From NCBI GenBank assembly GCA_024685175.1, contig JAIKWD010000018.1:1-64000 (forward strand): DNA of 64,000 bases, in the 5' to 3' direction. The notes beneath the pieces were generated by a model. It saw only the letters and a list, made by a program, of their open reading frames with translations. It did no database searches and had not been told where the DNA came from. Source of the DNA: Bacteroidales bacterium (lineage in GTDB: Bacteria; Bacteroidota; Bacteroidia; Bacteroidales; WCHB1-69). Both the position numbers and the translations under genes were made by a program. Shown here piece by piece: positions 17,089 through 26,217 of the stretch. Every line of letters starts with the position of its first letter. Within the stretch, counting starts at the first letter, position 1.

Positions 17089-17136
17089 TACTAAAACGCC
17101 CTAAAAAGCGTTATTGTTCATCCTTTATCGTTAAGA

Positions 17137-17874
17137 ATGAATCATTTAAGATCCCTCATCCCGCTTATGCTGTTGTTGCTTCTCGCGACCGGCGCGTCTG
17201 CGCAAAGGCACGTGTTCGGCACGCCTAACCTCACGAGTTACGACAACAAAATCGCCCACTTTGGGTTCCTCGTCAGCGGCGGCACCTATAACTACATCCT
17301 CTCCAGCAAGCCTAACTTGACGGACTTGGAAAATTGCGACTCCCTGCATATCGTGAACCCTCGCTCGGGCAAGTCGTTCGGCTTCGGCATCATAGCCGAC
17401 CTGCGACTTGGCAAGTATTTCGACTTGCGCTTCATCCCCAGTTTTACGTTCCCCGATTGTAAACTGCAGTATTATTGCTATACCGATGCCGCTAACGAGA
17501 GCTATGCCAACGGCAATGCCAATGGTATCGTGTTCCTCGACCTGCCCCTGTTGCTCAAGTTCAAGTCATCGCGTATGCTCAACAATGTTCGGGCCTATGT
17601 GCTCGCCGGCGCACAATATAGCCGCAACTTGGTCTATGGCAAGGCCGCAGACCTGGCCAACGACTCCGCTTTCGAGATGCTCCTGGTAAACGCTAACGAC
17701 GTGATGGCTCAGGTAGGTGTGGGCTTCGACTTCTATTGCACCTATTTCAAACTGGCTACCGAACTTAAATTTTCAGTCGGCCTGATGAACCAACTGCAGC
17801 AGGAAGGGAAGTATGTGGGTAGCATTCAATCTTTACATTCAAAAGGATTCCAATTCTCCATTACATTTGAATAA
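17137..17874 (+). CDS. porT: PorT-like T9SS outer-membrane barrel protein
   Basis: A 245-residue protein with a signal peptide (about 1-22, ending GASAQ) and an eight-strand-like beta-barrel pattern ending in an aromatic strand (FQFSITFE). The order SYDNKIAHFGF, then SDLRLG-type IIADLRLGKYFDLRFIPSFTF, matches PorT/SprT proteins required for T9SS secretion. PorT is an outer-membrane component whose exact biochemical role is unsettled. It lies 5 bp upstream of glyS, implying co-transcription. A generic porin-family assignment is the main alternative. Confidence 0.8.
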   Translation: MNHLRSLIPLMLLLLLATGASAQRHVFGTPNLTSYDNKIAHFGFLVSGGTYNYILSSKPNLTDLENCDSLHIVNPRSGKSFGFGIIADLRLGKYFDLRFIPSFTFPDCKLQYYCYTDAANESYANGNANGIVFLDLPLLLKFKSSRMLNNVRAYVLAGAQYSRNLVYGKAADLANDSAFEMLLVNANDVMAQVGVGFDFYCTYFKLATELKFSVGLMNQLQQEGKYVGSIQSLHSKGFQFSITFE

Positions 17875-17879
17875 TCATT

Positions 17880-19394
17880 ATGGCTAACAACGAAGAACTT
17901 TTCAAACAAATCATAGCCCATGCCAAAGAGTATGGCTTCATTTTCCCGTCCAGTGAAATTTATGACGGCTTGAGCGCCGTGTACGACTATGGCCAGAACG
18001 GTGTCGAACTGAAAAACAACATCAAGCAGTATTGGTGGAAGTCGATGGTGCAATACCACGACAACATTGTCGGCCTCGACAGTTGCATCTTCATGCATCC
18101 CACCATTTGGAAGGCTTCCGGTCACGTTGACGCGTTCAACGACCCGCTCATTGACAACAAGGACTCCAAAAAGCGCTATCGCGCCGACGTCCTCATTGAA
18201 GACCATATCCAGAAAATCGAAGATAAGATTACCAAAGAGGTGGAAAAGGCCCGCAAGCGTTTCGAGAACTTCGATGAGAAGATGTTCCGTGAGACCAATG
18301 GTCGCGTGCTGCAATATCAAAAGCAGATTGACGACATTAAGGAGCGTTTCGCCACGATGATGAACGCCAATGACTTGGCAGGTCTGAAGTCCTTGATTGA
18401 AGAGTTGGGAATTGTTTGCCCCATTTCAGGCACGCGCAACTGGACTGACGTGCGCCAGTTCAACCTGATGTTCGCCACCAAGTTAGGCTCCGTTTCCGAC
18501 GGTGCCGACACGATATATCTGCGTCCCGAAACCGCCCAAGGCATTTTCGTCAACTTCCTCAACGTCTACAAGACCGGTCGTATGAAGCTGCCGTTCGGCA
18601 TCGCACAGATCGGCAAGGCATTCCGCAACGAGATCGTCGCCCGCCAGTTCATCTTCCGTATGCGTGAGTTCGAACAGATGGAGATGCAGTTCTTCGTCAA
18701 GCCCGGCGAGGAACTCAAGTGGTTCGACTACTGGAAGCAGACGCGTCTGCAGTGGCACACCGACCTTGGCATTGCGCCAGATAACTACCGTTTCCACGAT
18801 CACGAGAAGCTGGCCCACTACGCCAACGCCGCCACAGACATCGAATTCAAGTTCCCCTTCGGATTCAAGGAGCTGGAGGGCATCCATTCCCGTACCGACT
18901 TCGATCTGTCTCAACACGAGAAGTATTCCGGCAAGAAACTGCGCTATTTCGATCCTGAGACCCAAGAAAACTATGTGCCTTACGTCATCGAGACCTCCAT
19001 CGGCGTGGATCGTATGTTCTTGGCCGTGTTCAGCAGCGCATACACCGAAGAGACCTTGGAAGACGGTTCCACCCGCGTGGTGCTGAAACTGCCAGCCAAG
19101 TTGGCCCCGCACAAAGTGGCCGTGTTACCGTTGGTTAAGAAAGACGGCCTGCCTGAAATCGGACAAGAGGTGTTCAACAAACTCAAGAAAGAGTTTATGG
19201 TGCAGTACGAAGACAAAGACGCCATCGGCCGACGCTATCGTCGTCAGGATGCCGTGGGCACGCCGTTCTGCGTCACCATCGACAACCAGACCAAAGAGGA
19301 CAACACCGTTACCGTGCGCGAACGCGACACGATGCAACAATACCGCTTGCCTATCGATAGTCTGGTGGACGAGATATCCAAAAAGTTACGTTAA
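17880..19394 (+). CDS. glyS: Glycine--tRNA ligase, single-chain type
   Basis: A class II aminoacyl-tRNA synthetase charging tRNA-Gly. The 504-residue protein is the homodimeric form also found in archaea and eukaryotes, not the alpha2beta2 form. It begins with YGFIFPSSEIYDG and has the conserved RPETAQGIFVNF. Motif 2 is FRNEIVARQFIFRMREF. The anticodon-binding domain starts near 400 (PHKVAVLPLVKK). It follows porT by only 5 bp. Confidence 0.96.
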   Translation: MANNEELFKQIIAHAKEYGFIFPSSEIYDGLSAVYDYGQNGVELKNNIKQYWWKSMVQYHDNIVGLDSCIFMHPTIWKASGHVDAFNDPLIDNKDSKKRYRADVLIEDHIQKIEDKITKEVEKARKRFENFDEKMFRETNGRVLQYQKQIDDIKERFATMMNANDLAGLKSLIEELGIVCPISGTRNWTDVRQFNLMFATKLGSVSDGADTIYLRPETAQGIFVNFLNVYKTGRMKLPFGIAQIGKAFRNEIVARQFIFRMREFEQMEMQFFVKPGEELKWFDYWKQTRLQWHTDLGIAPDNYRFHDHEKLAHYANAATDIEFKFPFGFKELEGIHSRTDFDLSQHEKYSGKKLRYFDPETQENYVPYVIETSIGVDRMFLAVFSSAYTEETLEDGSTRVVLKLPAKLAPHKVAVLPLVKKDGLPEIGQEVFNKLKKEFMVQYEDKDAIGRRYRRQDAVGTPFCVTIDNQTKEDNTVTVRERDTMQQYRLPIDSLVDEISKKLR

Positions 19395-19440
19395 GGTTTC
19401 GTAGTGCATACGACTATACGTCTCTACAAAATTAACGATT

Positions 19441-20901
19441 ATGAAAAAAATATTCCTTCTGTTGGCCGTAATGCTGGTTTCGCTGGCATCTTTCTCCCAG
19501 AATATGAAGGCCTTCATCAGCCACAAGGCCTATTGTACTGATAAAATGCAGCCCTACATTGAGTTCACGTTCATCGTGGGCGGCAACTCAGTTCGCTATG
19601 CACTTAACGATCATCAGAAATATGAGGCCGATGTGGATGTGCGCGTCGATGTGGCCCAAGGCGACATGATTGTCAAGACCTTGCACTATATTCTTGCAAG
19701 CGAAGAACTTGCGGATACTGCAGGGATTCTTCCCGACTTTGCCGATGTGAAGAACTTGCCGGTGCCCAATGGCGATTTCTTCCTCAACTTCTATCTTACC
19801 GACCTCAACCAGGATTCGATGCAGTTGAAATACATCGACCGCATCGTACTCAATTTTCCCGAAGACAAGATATCCTCTTCTCGCATCTCGTTGTTTGAGG
19901 ATATGCGTGCGCCGGAGTCCACCGATTTGCACGTGAAGTATGGATTTGCCCTGCCGCCTTCATACTACAATTACATTCCCGAAAGTCAGTATACACTGCC
20001 GTTCGCCATTGAGATATACAATACCAAACACGTTTTGGGTGCGAATAAGCCAATGTATGCCAAGTGCTTTGTGGAGCACGCCGAGAATAAGTTGGTTGCA
20101 ATGCCGAATAGTGTGATAACTAAACGACTGACCACAGATGACGTGGTGCTGGTGCTGGATCAATTCAATGTTTTCAAACTGCCTTCCGGAAATTATAATA
20201 CGGTCGTGGAGTTGTATGATGACAATGACAGTCTCTTGTTGGTCAACAAGGTCTTCTTCCAAAGAAGCAATCCTTCGGTGCAACTGGACCTCACAAGTTA
20301 CGATGATGTGGTCATCGACGGCTCGTTCGTATCCACGATGACGGACCGTAAGAAACTGGAAGATGACGTAAAATGTCTATATCCCATCGCCACGAATGTG
20401 GAGCGGGAGTTCTTTGACAACCGGATGAAATATGTCGAAGATAATCAACTGCAACGCTATTTCTACGCTTTCTGGCTGGCGCGCAACCCCAATAATCCGG
20501 AGGCCGCCTGGAAAAACTACGAGAAGTTGGTTGCGATGGTGCAAGAACGCTTCGGCAGCAAACAAGTGAAGGGGTATCGTACCGATCGTGGCCGTGTATA
20601 TTTGCAATACGGTCAACCTAATGAGATTATGGAGGTGCCTTCCGATCCGACGACTGTACCGTATGAGATTTGGCATTACTACTATCTCGATGACCAATCC
20701 AACGTGAAATTCGTGTTCTACGATCCCTCTTTGGTGGGTAACGACTATGAACTGCTGCATTCCAACAAGTACGGCGAACCGCATGACACGAGCTGGAAGA
20801 TGAAACTTGTGAAGAAGATCCAGCCGCAGACCGATATCTATGAGACCGACCCCGACAGCTACTATGGCGGCGATATCAACGGCAACTGGCGGTATCATTG
20901 A
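19441..20901 (+). CDS. GWxTD-domain secreted protein
   Basis: A 486-residue protein with a signal peptide (about 1-19, ending SFSQ). The C-terminal third matches the GWxTD domain: FYAFWLARNPNNPEAAW, then a GYRTDRGRVYLQYGQPNEI block, followed by an IWHYYYL segment. The N-terminal two thirds are beta-rich without a recognised family. GWxTD proteins are widespread in Bacteroidota, exported, and of unknown function. The gene lies 46 bp after glyS and is followed by heptad repeats. Confidence 0.85.
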   Translation: MKKIFLLLAVMLVSLASFSQNMKAFISHKAYCTDKMQPYIEFTFIVGGNSVRYALNDHQKYEADVDVRVDVAQGDMIVKTLHYILASEELADTAGILPDFADVKNLPVPNGDFFLNFYLTDLNQDSMQLKYIDRIVLNFPEDKISSSRISLFEDMRAPESTDLHVKYGFALPPSYYNYIPESQYTLPFAIEIYNTKHVLGANKPMYAKCFVEHAENKLVAMPNSVITKRLTTDDVVLVLDQFNVFKLPSGNYNTVVELYDDNDSLLLVNKVFFQRSNPSVQLDLTSYDDVVIDGSFVSTMTDRKKLEDDVKCLYPIATNVEREFFDNRMKYVEDNQLQRYFYAFWLARNPNNPEAAWKNYEKLVAMVQERFGSKQVKGYRTDRGRVYLQYGQPNEIMEVPSDPTTVPYEIWHYYYLDDQSNVKFVFYDPSLVGNDYELLHSNKYGEPHDTSWKMKLVKKIQPQTDIYETDPDSYYGGDINGNWRYH

Positions 20902-20982
20902 TTAGGAATGAGGAATGAAAGGTTTGGATAAAATAATCTTAAATCTCACATCTCAAATCACTTAGAATTCTGAATTTTGGGT
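20901..20982. repeat. Two adjoining heptad arrays
   Basis: ATTAGGA, ATGAGGA, ATGAAAG, GTTTGGA at 20901-20928, then AAATCTC, ACATCTC, AAATCAC, TTAGAAT, TCTGAAT at 20941-20975. Both have a 7-bp period and fill most of the gap before the sugar transferase. Confidence 0.7.
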
Positions 20983-21016
20983 TCCCGCCGCAAGGCGGTG
21001 CAGGTTCGTTAAATAG

Positions 21017-21607
21017 ATGAAGCGTTTTCTCGATATATTGTCCTCTTTTTTGGTATTGGTGGTGTTGCTGCCCGTGTGGCTTGTCATCGCCTTGGCCATT
21101 GCGCTTGAGTCGCGGGGCGGGGTGTTCTACAAGCAGGTGCGCGTGGGCAAGGATAACAAGGATTTCAATCTGTACAAATTTCGTACGATGCGGGTGGGGT
21201 CCGACCAAAAGGGCTTGCTCACGGTAGGCGAGCGTGACAACCGCATCACGCGCGTGGGATATTTCCTCCGCAAATTCAAGATCGACGAGTTTCCGCAGTT
21301 GCTCAACGTGCTCAAGGGTGATATGAGCATCGTGGGACCGCGTCCCGAGGTGCGCAAGTACGTGGACCTCTACACACCGGAACAGATGAAGGTGCTGAGC
21401 GTGCGCCCCGGACTAACCGATTTGGCTTCGATACAGTACGTTCACGAGAACGAGATCCTCGCCGCCGCCGAAGACCCTGAGCGGGCTTACATTGATGAGG
21501 TGATGCCCGCCAAATTGGCGTTGAATCTGCAATATATAGAGAACCAGTCGGTTGTGGGAGACATTAAGTTGATTTTCAAGACATTCGCCGCCATATTGGG
21601 CAGATAA
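21017..21607 (+). CDS. Bacterial sugar transferase (phosphoglycosyl transferase)
   Basis: A monotopic membrane enzyme that moves a sugar phosphate from a UDP-sugar to undecaprenyl phosphate, starting a glycan. The 196-residue protein has one N-terminal hydrophobic helix (about 8-28), then [22 protein letters not shown] and the catalytic [22 protein letters not shown]. The N-terminal multi-helix domain of WcaJ/WbaP is absent, so it is the small PglC-like form. The sugar specificity is not readable. It is isolated from a polysaccharide cluster but near other envelope genes. Confidence 0.9.
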   Translation: MKRFLDILSSFLVLVVLLPVWLVIALAIALESRGGVFYKQVRVGKDNKDFNLYKFRTMRVGSDQKGLLTVGERDNRITRVGYFLRKFKIDEFPQLLNVLKGDMSIVGPRPEVRKYVDLYTPEQMKVLSVRPGLTDLASIQYVHENEILAAAEDPERAYIDEVMPAKLALNLQYIENQSVVGDIKLIFKTFAAILGR

Positions 21608-21620
21608 TCCCCAAGATGAT

Positions 21621-22688
21621 ATGAACAATAACCTGCTCCGTCTCTTCTTTTGTGTCTGGCTGTTGACACTTGTGGCCTTCTCCACAGTAGCTCAAGATAC
21701 CATAGTCCATCGCGAAGACACTGCCCTGACGGTACGCCAGCGACTTGAGCGCAAGGGGTTAATGCCTCATTTTACGGCGACCGTGTTGGGAAGATACGAG
21801 TACAATACCAACCTTAATGCACATCATTTTGAATTACGGCACTCGAGAGTAGGGGTGTTTGGGGATGTCCATCCGATGTTTTCCTATATGGCGTTGGTGG
21901 ACCTGACATTTGGTGGACAGTTCTCGCCCGTCGCCATATTTGCCCAGTTCAAGCCTGTGAAGGGCCTTTCCTTCTTGATAGGTTACGACAAGATGCCCTT
22001 CAGCTCCGAAAATCTATTGTCTCCGTATCAGTATTATTTTTCGGACAAGTCCTTCCTGACACAGAAAATCACCGCTTGGAGCGATGTGGGTGGCGTGGTG
22101 GCCTACAGGTGGGACAAGGTGGTCCCTTTTGAGATCAAGGCGGGTGTGTTCAACAGTCGGGGATTCAAGAATCAGATGCATTTTCAGACGGATTTGAATT
22201 ATGTGGCCCGCGGCTCGTTTCAGTTTTTCAAAGGGTTCGATTTTACGGCGAACTATGCCTCAGTGCGCCCGGAAACATTGCGGATGCACCACGTGGGGCT
22301 GGGGATGGCATACGAGATTGCCGGTCTGCACGCCGAAACGGAGTATATCTACAAATGGTATGCCGGGGATATGTTCCAGCCAACCCACGCATTCTACGGC
22401 TTCTTGTTCTACAAGATAAAGATCGGAAAGCCAGGGCTGCAGCACATCGATGTGGCGGCTCGATACGATGCTATCACACCCCATTGTAACGGCAAGTTGA
22501 ACGAAAACGGTGCCTATGTGCTGGACCCGTTCCGCCATCGCATTACGACTGGAGTAACGCTAATGTTTGTGGAAAAACCCGTTAGGGCAGGTATCCGCAT
22601 TGAATATGAAAAGAATTTCTTCCGCAGAGGCGTGGAATGCAAGGATGACTGCATCATCCTGGAACTTATCACACATTTCCAGAATTAG
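21621..22688 (+). CDS. Porin O/P-like outer-membrane protein
   Basis: A 355-residue protein with a signal peptide (about 1-25) and a short coiled region, followed by many amphipathic beta-strands ending in ILELITHFQN. The ELRHSRVGVFGDV and ALVDLTFGG segments resemble phosphate-selective porins O and P and related barrels in Bacteroidota. The substrate is unknown. It starts 13 bp after the sugar transferase, so it may be co-expressed. Its TAG stop shares sequence with the TAA stop of the convergent lipoprotein gene (4-bp overlap). Confidence 0.75.
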   Translation: MNNNLLRLFFCVWLLTLVAFSTVAQDTIVHREDTALTVRQRLERKGLMPHFTATVLGRYEYNTNLNAHHFELRHSRVGVFGDVHPMFSYMALVDLTFGGQFSPVAIFAQFKPVKGLSFLIGYDKMPFSSENLLSPYQYYFSDKSFLTQKITAWSDVGGVVAYRWDKVVPFEIKAGVFNSRGFKNQMHFQTDLNYVARGSFQFFKGFDFTANYASVRPETLRMHHVGLGMAYEIAGLHAETEYIYKWYAGDMFQPTHAFYGFLFYKIKIGKPGLQHIDVAARYDAITPHCNGKLNENGAYVLDPFRHRITTGVTLMFVEKPVRAGIRIEYEKNFFRRGVECKDDCIILELITHFQN

Positions 22689-23779
22689 CGGGACGCGGCC
22701 CGTCTTACTTCTTCCAACTCGCCATCGCTCATACCGTAGGCATCTTTGCCGCGTTGCAGGCATTGATCAAAGCCGGTTTCGTCCTTTAATCCTTTGTAAC
22801 ATTGCAACTCGGTATACCACAAGTCCCAAAGCAGTGGCATGGCTTCTTCGGCAGATTTAAGACATGTGAGACCACGCTCATAATCCTTGGCATACAGACA
22901 AGCCTTGGCATAGAATAGCAAGTATATGGGGTCGTCGCCCGTATAGGGGATGAGTGCATTGACGGTATTTTCCGTCTCCAACGTTTTGCCCTCATTAAAG
23001 TAATAGAATAGCTTGTGGAGAAGGAGATATCGTTCGTCCACCTCTGTATTCAAACCATTGATTTTGGCGATGAATTGTTGAGGAGCTGTTTTATATAAGT
23101 TAGCAATATATAATTGGTAGAATAGGGGATACTCCTTCAGACCCTCTTTGTGCTCGTCAAGAAGTTTGAGGGCTTTGGCGGACTGGTTGGCAAGCGTGGC
23201 GTCTTGCGCCTCTTGGAGCCAATGAGCCTCATCGTTGGGGTTGGTCTGCAACATCAGGTTGTACAACATGCTGTATTCAATGTTCTTGGACATCAGATGC
23301 CCAGTGTTGTACACAAAGCCATCCTTGATCTTCAAGGCTCCCTTCACGGTGTCTACAACAAAATCCATGAAGTTGAGGTTGAAGTCGTTGTATGTGCGAA
23401 AAACGACATGATGCTCGTTGTCTTTTACATAATACTTGATAAAGGCGAAGTCCCCACCTTCGTTAATGGCATGCACGGCTTGTTCTCCAATGTGAAGACA
23501 TTTTTCGAAGTATTCTTCGCCCCCTTCCACGTCGAAACCGCTGTACACGATGGAATTCTCCGACACGAGTTGGCGAATGTGCTCGGCATCGAAGGCATTA
23601 TTGAGTTGCTCGGCATGACCATTGACAATGCCTGTCGCAATCTGTCGCGCAAATTCGGTGACAGTCTGTTCGTTCAATTCCACCTCTTGGACATGCTCCT
23701 CTTCGGCTTTCTTGCCCTTGCACCCGGCCAAACCTAACAAAAGGACAACCGCCAATGCTATGTAAGTGATGTGTTTCAT
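22685..23779 (-). CDS. Hypothetical lipoprotein with helical repeats
   Basis: A 364-residue protein with a lipoprotein signal ending LLGLAGC (Cys20), followed by a charged linker. The C-terminal half contains helix pairs spaced like tetratricopeptide repeats (about 195-350; for example ANQSAKALKLLDEHKEGL and PIYLLFYAKACLYAKDYERGL). The N-terminal part (about 35-170) is alpha/beta and unrecognised. The ATG at 23779 is used; the TTG at 23791 is inside a repeat. It is transcribed alone and converges on the porin with overlapping stop codons. Confidence 0.72.
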   Translation of the reverse strand: MKHITYIALAVVLLLGLAGCKGKKAEEEHVQEVELNEQTVTEFARQIATGIVNGHAEQLNNAFDAEHIRQLVSENSIVYSGFDVEGGEEYFEKCLHIGEQAVHAINEGGDFAFIKYYVKDNEHHVVFRTYNDFNLNFMDFVVDTVKGALKIKDGFVYNTGHLMSKNIEYSMLYNLMLQTNPNDEAHWLQEAQDATLANQSAKALKLLDEHKEGLKEYPLFYQLYIANLYKTAPQQFIAKINGLNTEVDERYLLLHKLFYYFNEGKTLETENTVNALIPYTGDDPIYLLFYAKACLYAKDYERGLTCLKSAEEAMPLLWDLWYTELQCYKGLKDETGFDQCLQRGKDAYGMSDGELEEVRRAASR

Positions 23780-23784
23780 ATTAA

Positions 23785-23899
23785 AATTCAAGGTTCAAAA
23801 TTCAAAGTGATTATAATAGATAATAGATAATAGATGATGGATAGATTAGTGACTAGTGATTAGTTTCCCCATCCTTTTCATTCCTAATCCCTCATCGCA
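23785..23899. repeat. Intergenic region built of heptad repeats
   Basis: AATTCAA, GGTTCAA, AATTCAA (23785-23805); TAATAGA three times then TGATGGA (23814-23841); GATTAGT, GACTAGT, GATTAGT (23844-23864); CATTCCT, AATCCCT, CATCGCA (23879-23899). Nearly the whole gap is periodic at 7 bp, with small phase shifts between blocks. Confidence 0.8.
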
Positions 23900-25054
23900 T
23901 CACCTTTTCCCGATAATCGAAATATACGCGTAGATAGGGTAGTGGTCAGAGGCCTTTAGATTAGTGCAGACGGTGTGGCCGAAGTCGTTATATTGTCGAT
24001 CGTGGAGTATGTAGTCGATTCGATAAGCGGGGAAGACCTCGCCCGCGTATGTGGTGCCGGTGCCCTTGCCGCTTTGGCGGAAGGTGTCGCGCATTCCGTG
24101 TGAAATCTTATGGTAGCTGAACGAGCCCGGCGAGTCGTTGAAGTCGCCGCACACAATGATCGGATAGGCGCAGGAATCCATGTCGGCACGAACGCACTTG
24201 GCTTGATGCTGACGCTGCTCAAAAGCGTATGCAATCTTCCGATATAGCTTCATGGCCTTTTCGTCAATCTCTGGATCTTCGCCGTTGTTGTGCAATACAG
24301 CGTTGCCCGTGGCGTAATCTTCACTGCCCAGGCGCATAGAGCTGAGATGAATATTGTAAATCCGCAAGGTGTCGCCGTTGTAACGTATGTCAACGTACAT
24401 GGACTTGTTGGCTGAACTGTCCTTGGTCTCTACTACACCACTGTTGATGATACGGTATCGGCTGAAAACCGCCAATCCATATTGATAGCCACGAGATTTT
24501 CCCAAGGGTAAATATAGCTTGTAGGTCTTATTGTTGTCAGGCAGATCCAAGGCTTTTAAGACCTCCTCGGTGGTGTTGTATCCCAATTTTCCGGAACTGT
24601 CGTAGAAATACTCTTGTACACACAGAATGTCCGGACTTTCACGATGCAAAAAATTCATCACTTCCTTGTTGATCTCCTTACGATTGTCTTCGTACATGTT
24701 GAAAAGCCGGGCGTTGTAGCTCATCACCTTGATGCAGTTGGCACAGGTCTCGGGCTTCTCTTGGGCACGTAATTGGAAATGCTTGTCTATGTTGTTGACA
24801 TTGAGTAAAATAACCAATGTTGGAATTAATGCCCAACGATAATCTATGATCAACCAAAGGATTACAAAACCTAAGTTGATGATGAGAAAATACGGAAAGA
24901 GTAAACCGCAATAGGCGATGACGGAAGAGAAGGAGGGGAGAATGATCTTGGCCATATAGGAGAAGAAGAGCGCTCCGGCTGCAATGACAGTCAGGCCTAT
25001 GAGCAACCACTTTCCGAGGTTTTTAAGTACTGCAAGTCTCTTCTTTGTAGCCAT
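23900..25054 (-). CDS. Membrane-anchored endonuclease/exonuclease/phosphatase family protein
   Basis: A 384-residue protein with three N-terminal hydrophobic segments (about 13-80) and a C-terminal EEP domain. Domain motifs are KVMSYNARLFN at its start, ICVQEYF (metal-binding Glu), GDFNDSPGS, and a terminal SDHYPI with the catalytic Asp-His. Family members hydrolyse phosphodiesters of nucleic acids, phospholipids or inositol phosphates; the substrate here is unknown. The topology would put the domain on one face of the inner membrane. It follows the rhomboid gene by 2 bp, so they form an operon. Confidence 0.85.
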   Translation of the reverse strand: MATKKRLAVLKNLGKWLLIGLTVIAAGALFFSYMAKIILPSFSSVIAYCGLLFPYFLIINLGFVILWLIIDYRWALIPTLVILLNVNNIDKHFQLRAQEKPETCANCIKVMSYNARLFNMYEDNRKEINKEVMNFLHRESPDILCVQEYFYDSSGKLGYNTTEEVLKALDLPDNNKTYKLYLPLGKSRGYQYGLAVFSRYRIINSGVVETKDSSANKSMYVDIRYNGDTLRIYNIHLSSMRLGSEDYATGNAVLHNNGEDPEIDEKAMKLYRKIAYAFEQRQHQAKCVRADMDSCAYPIIVCGDFNDSPGSFSYHKISHGMRDTFRQSGKGTGTTYAGEVFPAYRIDYILHDRQYNDFGHTVCTNLKASDHYPIYAYISIIGKR

Positions 25055-25056
25055 GA

Positions 25057-26097
25057 CTATTTTTGTGATTGTTTGAACAGAAAGTCTTTTTCCTCTTGGG
25101 TTAAAGAATCGTAACCATCCTTGGCGATTTTGTCGAGGATTTCATCGGTGTGTTTCTGCTCGTTGGCGCGGCGGGCATTGTATTCCTCGTCGGTCAGCGG
25201 TCGGCCGCTCTCTTCGGAGACATAGTACTTGTCTTTCTTGCGCCGTATGCGAAATGTGCGCTCTCGCTCCGGCTCAAGCCAGCCATTATGATGTCTGTCG
25301 TTCCGTCTCCATAGCAAAATGACAAGGATGCCGAAAATCATACCTCCCAAGTGGGCGAAGTGGGCTATGCCGTCAGAAGTGCTCAACCCCGTGAGCAACT
25401 CAATGGCGCCGTAGAGGATGACGAACCACTTGGCCTTGATGGGCAACAGGAAATAGATGTAGATGTAGTTGTTGGGGAACAACATGCCGAAGGCCAACAG
25501 GACGCCGTAAACGGCTCCGGAGGCGCCGATGATGTTGAAACTGTTGAGGAATTGCTCCTTGGCATTGGCCGTGATGGTCACCACCTGATCTATGGTGTCA
25601 GGGTTCTGTTGGAGCACGAGCAGGTTGTTGCTCAACATGTCCTTAAAACGAACATCCGTGGCTTGTTCGGCCAGCGTGCGATAAGTGTCAATGGAGGGAC
25701 TGTCCAGGAATTGGTTGAGCAGGGCCAACATCGGGTGGATTTGGAAGTAGGTGACGATGTAGTGTACGAGCGCTGCTCCGATGCCCGTGATGAAATAGTA
25801 GATGAGAAACCTCTTGGTGCCCCAGTAATTTTCCACCGCCGCTCCAAACATCCATAACGCGAACATGTTGAAAAACAGATGGCTGAAATTGGCGTGCATG
25901 AACATATAGGTGATGAACTGCCATGGCTTGAAGTCAGAGGCAGCCATATAGTGCAAACCCAACCATTTGTCCAAATCACAAAGCCCTGTCTTTTGGAAAA
26001 CGATGGTGGCGAAGAATACCAGTATGTTAATGATAAGTAGGTTCTTGACTGCCGGTGGCAGGATGTTGAACCCACCCATTCTGATTTGATTATCCAT
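25057..26097 (-). CDS. Rhomboid intramembrane serine protease with C-terminal soluble tail
   Basis: A 346-residue membrane protease that cleaves substrates within or near transmembrane helices. The catalytic dyad is Ser194 in GASGAVYG and His249 in HFAHLGG; an HANFSHLFFNM motif (68-78) precedes them. An insertion of about 65 residues (about 121-188) between helices is larger than in GlpG. The tail from about 270 is highly charged, with an EEYNARRANEQ block that resembles the DUF6576 tail of Bacteroidota rhomboids. It is the first gene of an operon with the EEP protein. Confidence 0.9.
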   Translation of the reverse strand: MDNQIRMGGFNILPPAVKNLLIINILVFFATIVFQKTGLCDLDKWLGLHYMAASDFKPWQFITYMFMHANFSHLFFNMFALWMFGAAVENYWGTKRFLIYYFITGIGAALVHYIVTYFQIHPMLALLNQFLDSPSIDTYRTLAEQATDVRFKDMLSNNLLVLQQNPDTIDQVVTITANAKEQFLNSFNIIGASGAVYGVLLAFGMLFPNNYIYIYFLLPIKAKWFVILYGAIELLTGLSTSDGIAHFAHLGGMIFGILVILLWRRNDRHHNGWLEPERERTFRIRRKKDKYYVSEESGRPLTDEEYNARRANEQKHTDEILDKIAKDGYDSLTQEEKDFLFKQSQK

Positions 26098-26113
26098 AGA
26101 TTATTTTTAGGGC

Positions 26114-26122
26114 GCAAAAATA
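26114..26122 (-). promoter_or_regulatory. -7 element of the rhomboid operon
   Basis: TATTTTTGC on the minus strand lies 16 bp upstream of the rhomboid ATG and matches TAnnTTTGC. Confidence 0.65.
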
Positions 26123-26168
26123 CAAAAAAAGCGGTTAGAAGTTTGCAATTTACGGTTGGCTTTTATTG

Positions 26169-26203
26169 CTATCGGCTAACAGCTATCCGCTATCGGCTAT
26201 TTT
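26169..26203. repeat. Degenerate 7-bp tandem repeat (heptad array)
   Basis: CTATCGG, CTAACAG, CTATCCG, CTATCGG, CTATTTT in exact register, ending 2 bp before the aroA -7 element. It occupies the space where a -33 box would be expected. Confidence 0.78.
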
Positions 26204-26205
26204 CG

Positions 26206-26214
26206 TATCTTTGC
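26206..26214 (+). promoter_or_regulatory. -7 element of aroA, next to a GTG start
   Basis: TATCTTTGC ends 3 bp before the GTG at 26218. Transcription would begin at or very near the start codon, so the mRNA is probably leaderless. Confidence 0.65.
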
Positions 26215-26217
26215 CTC

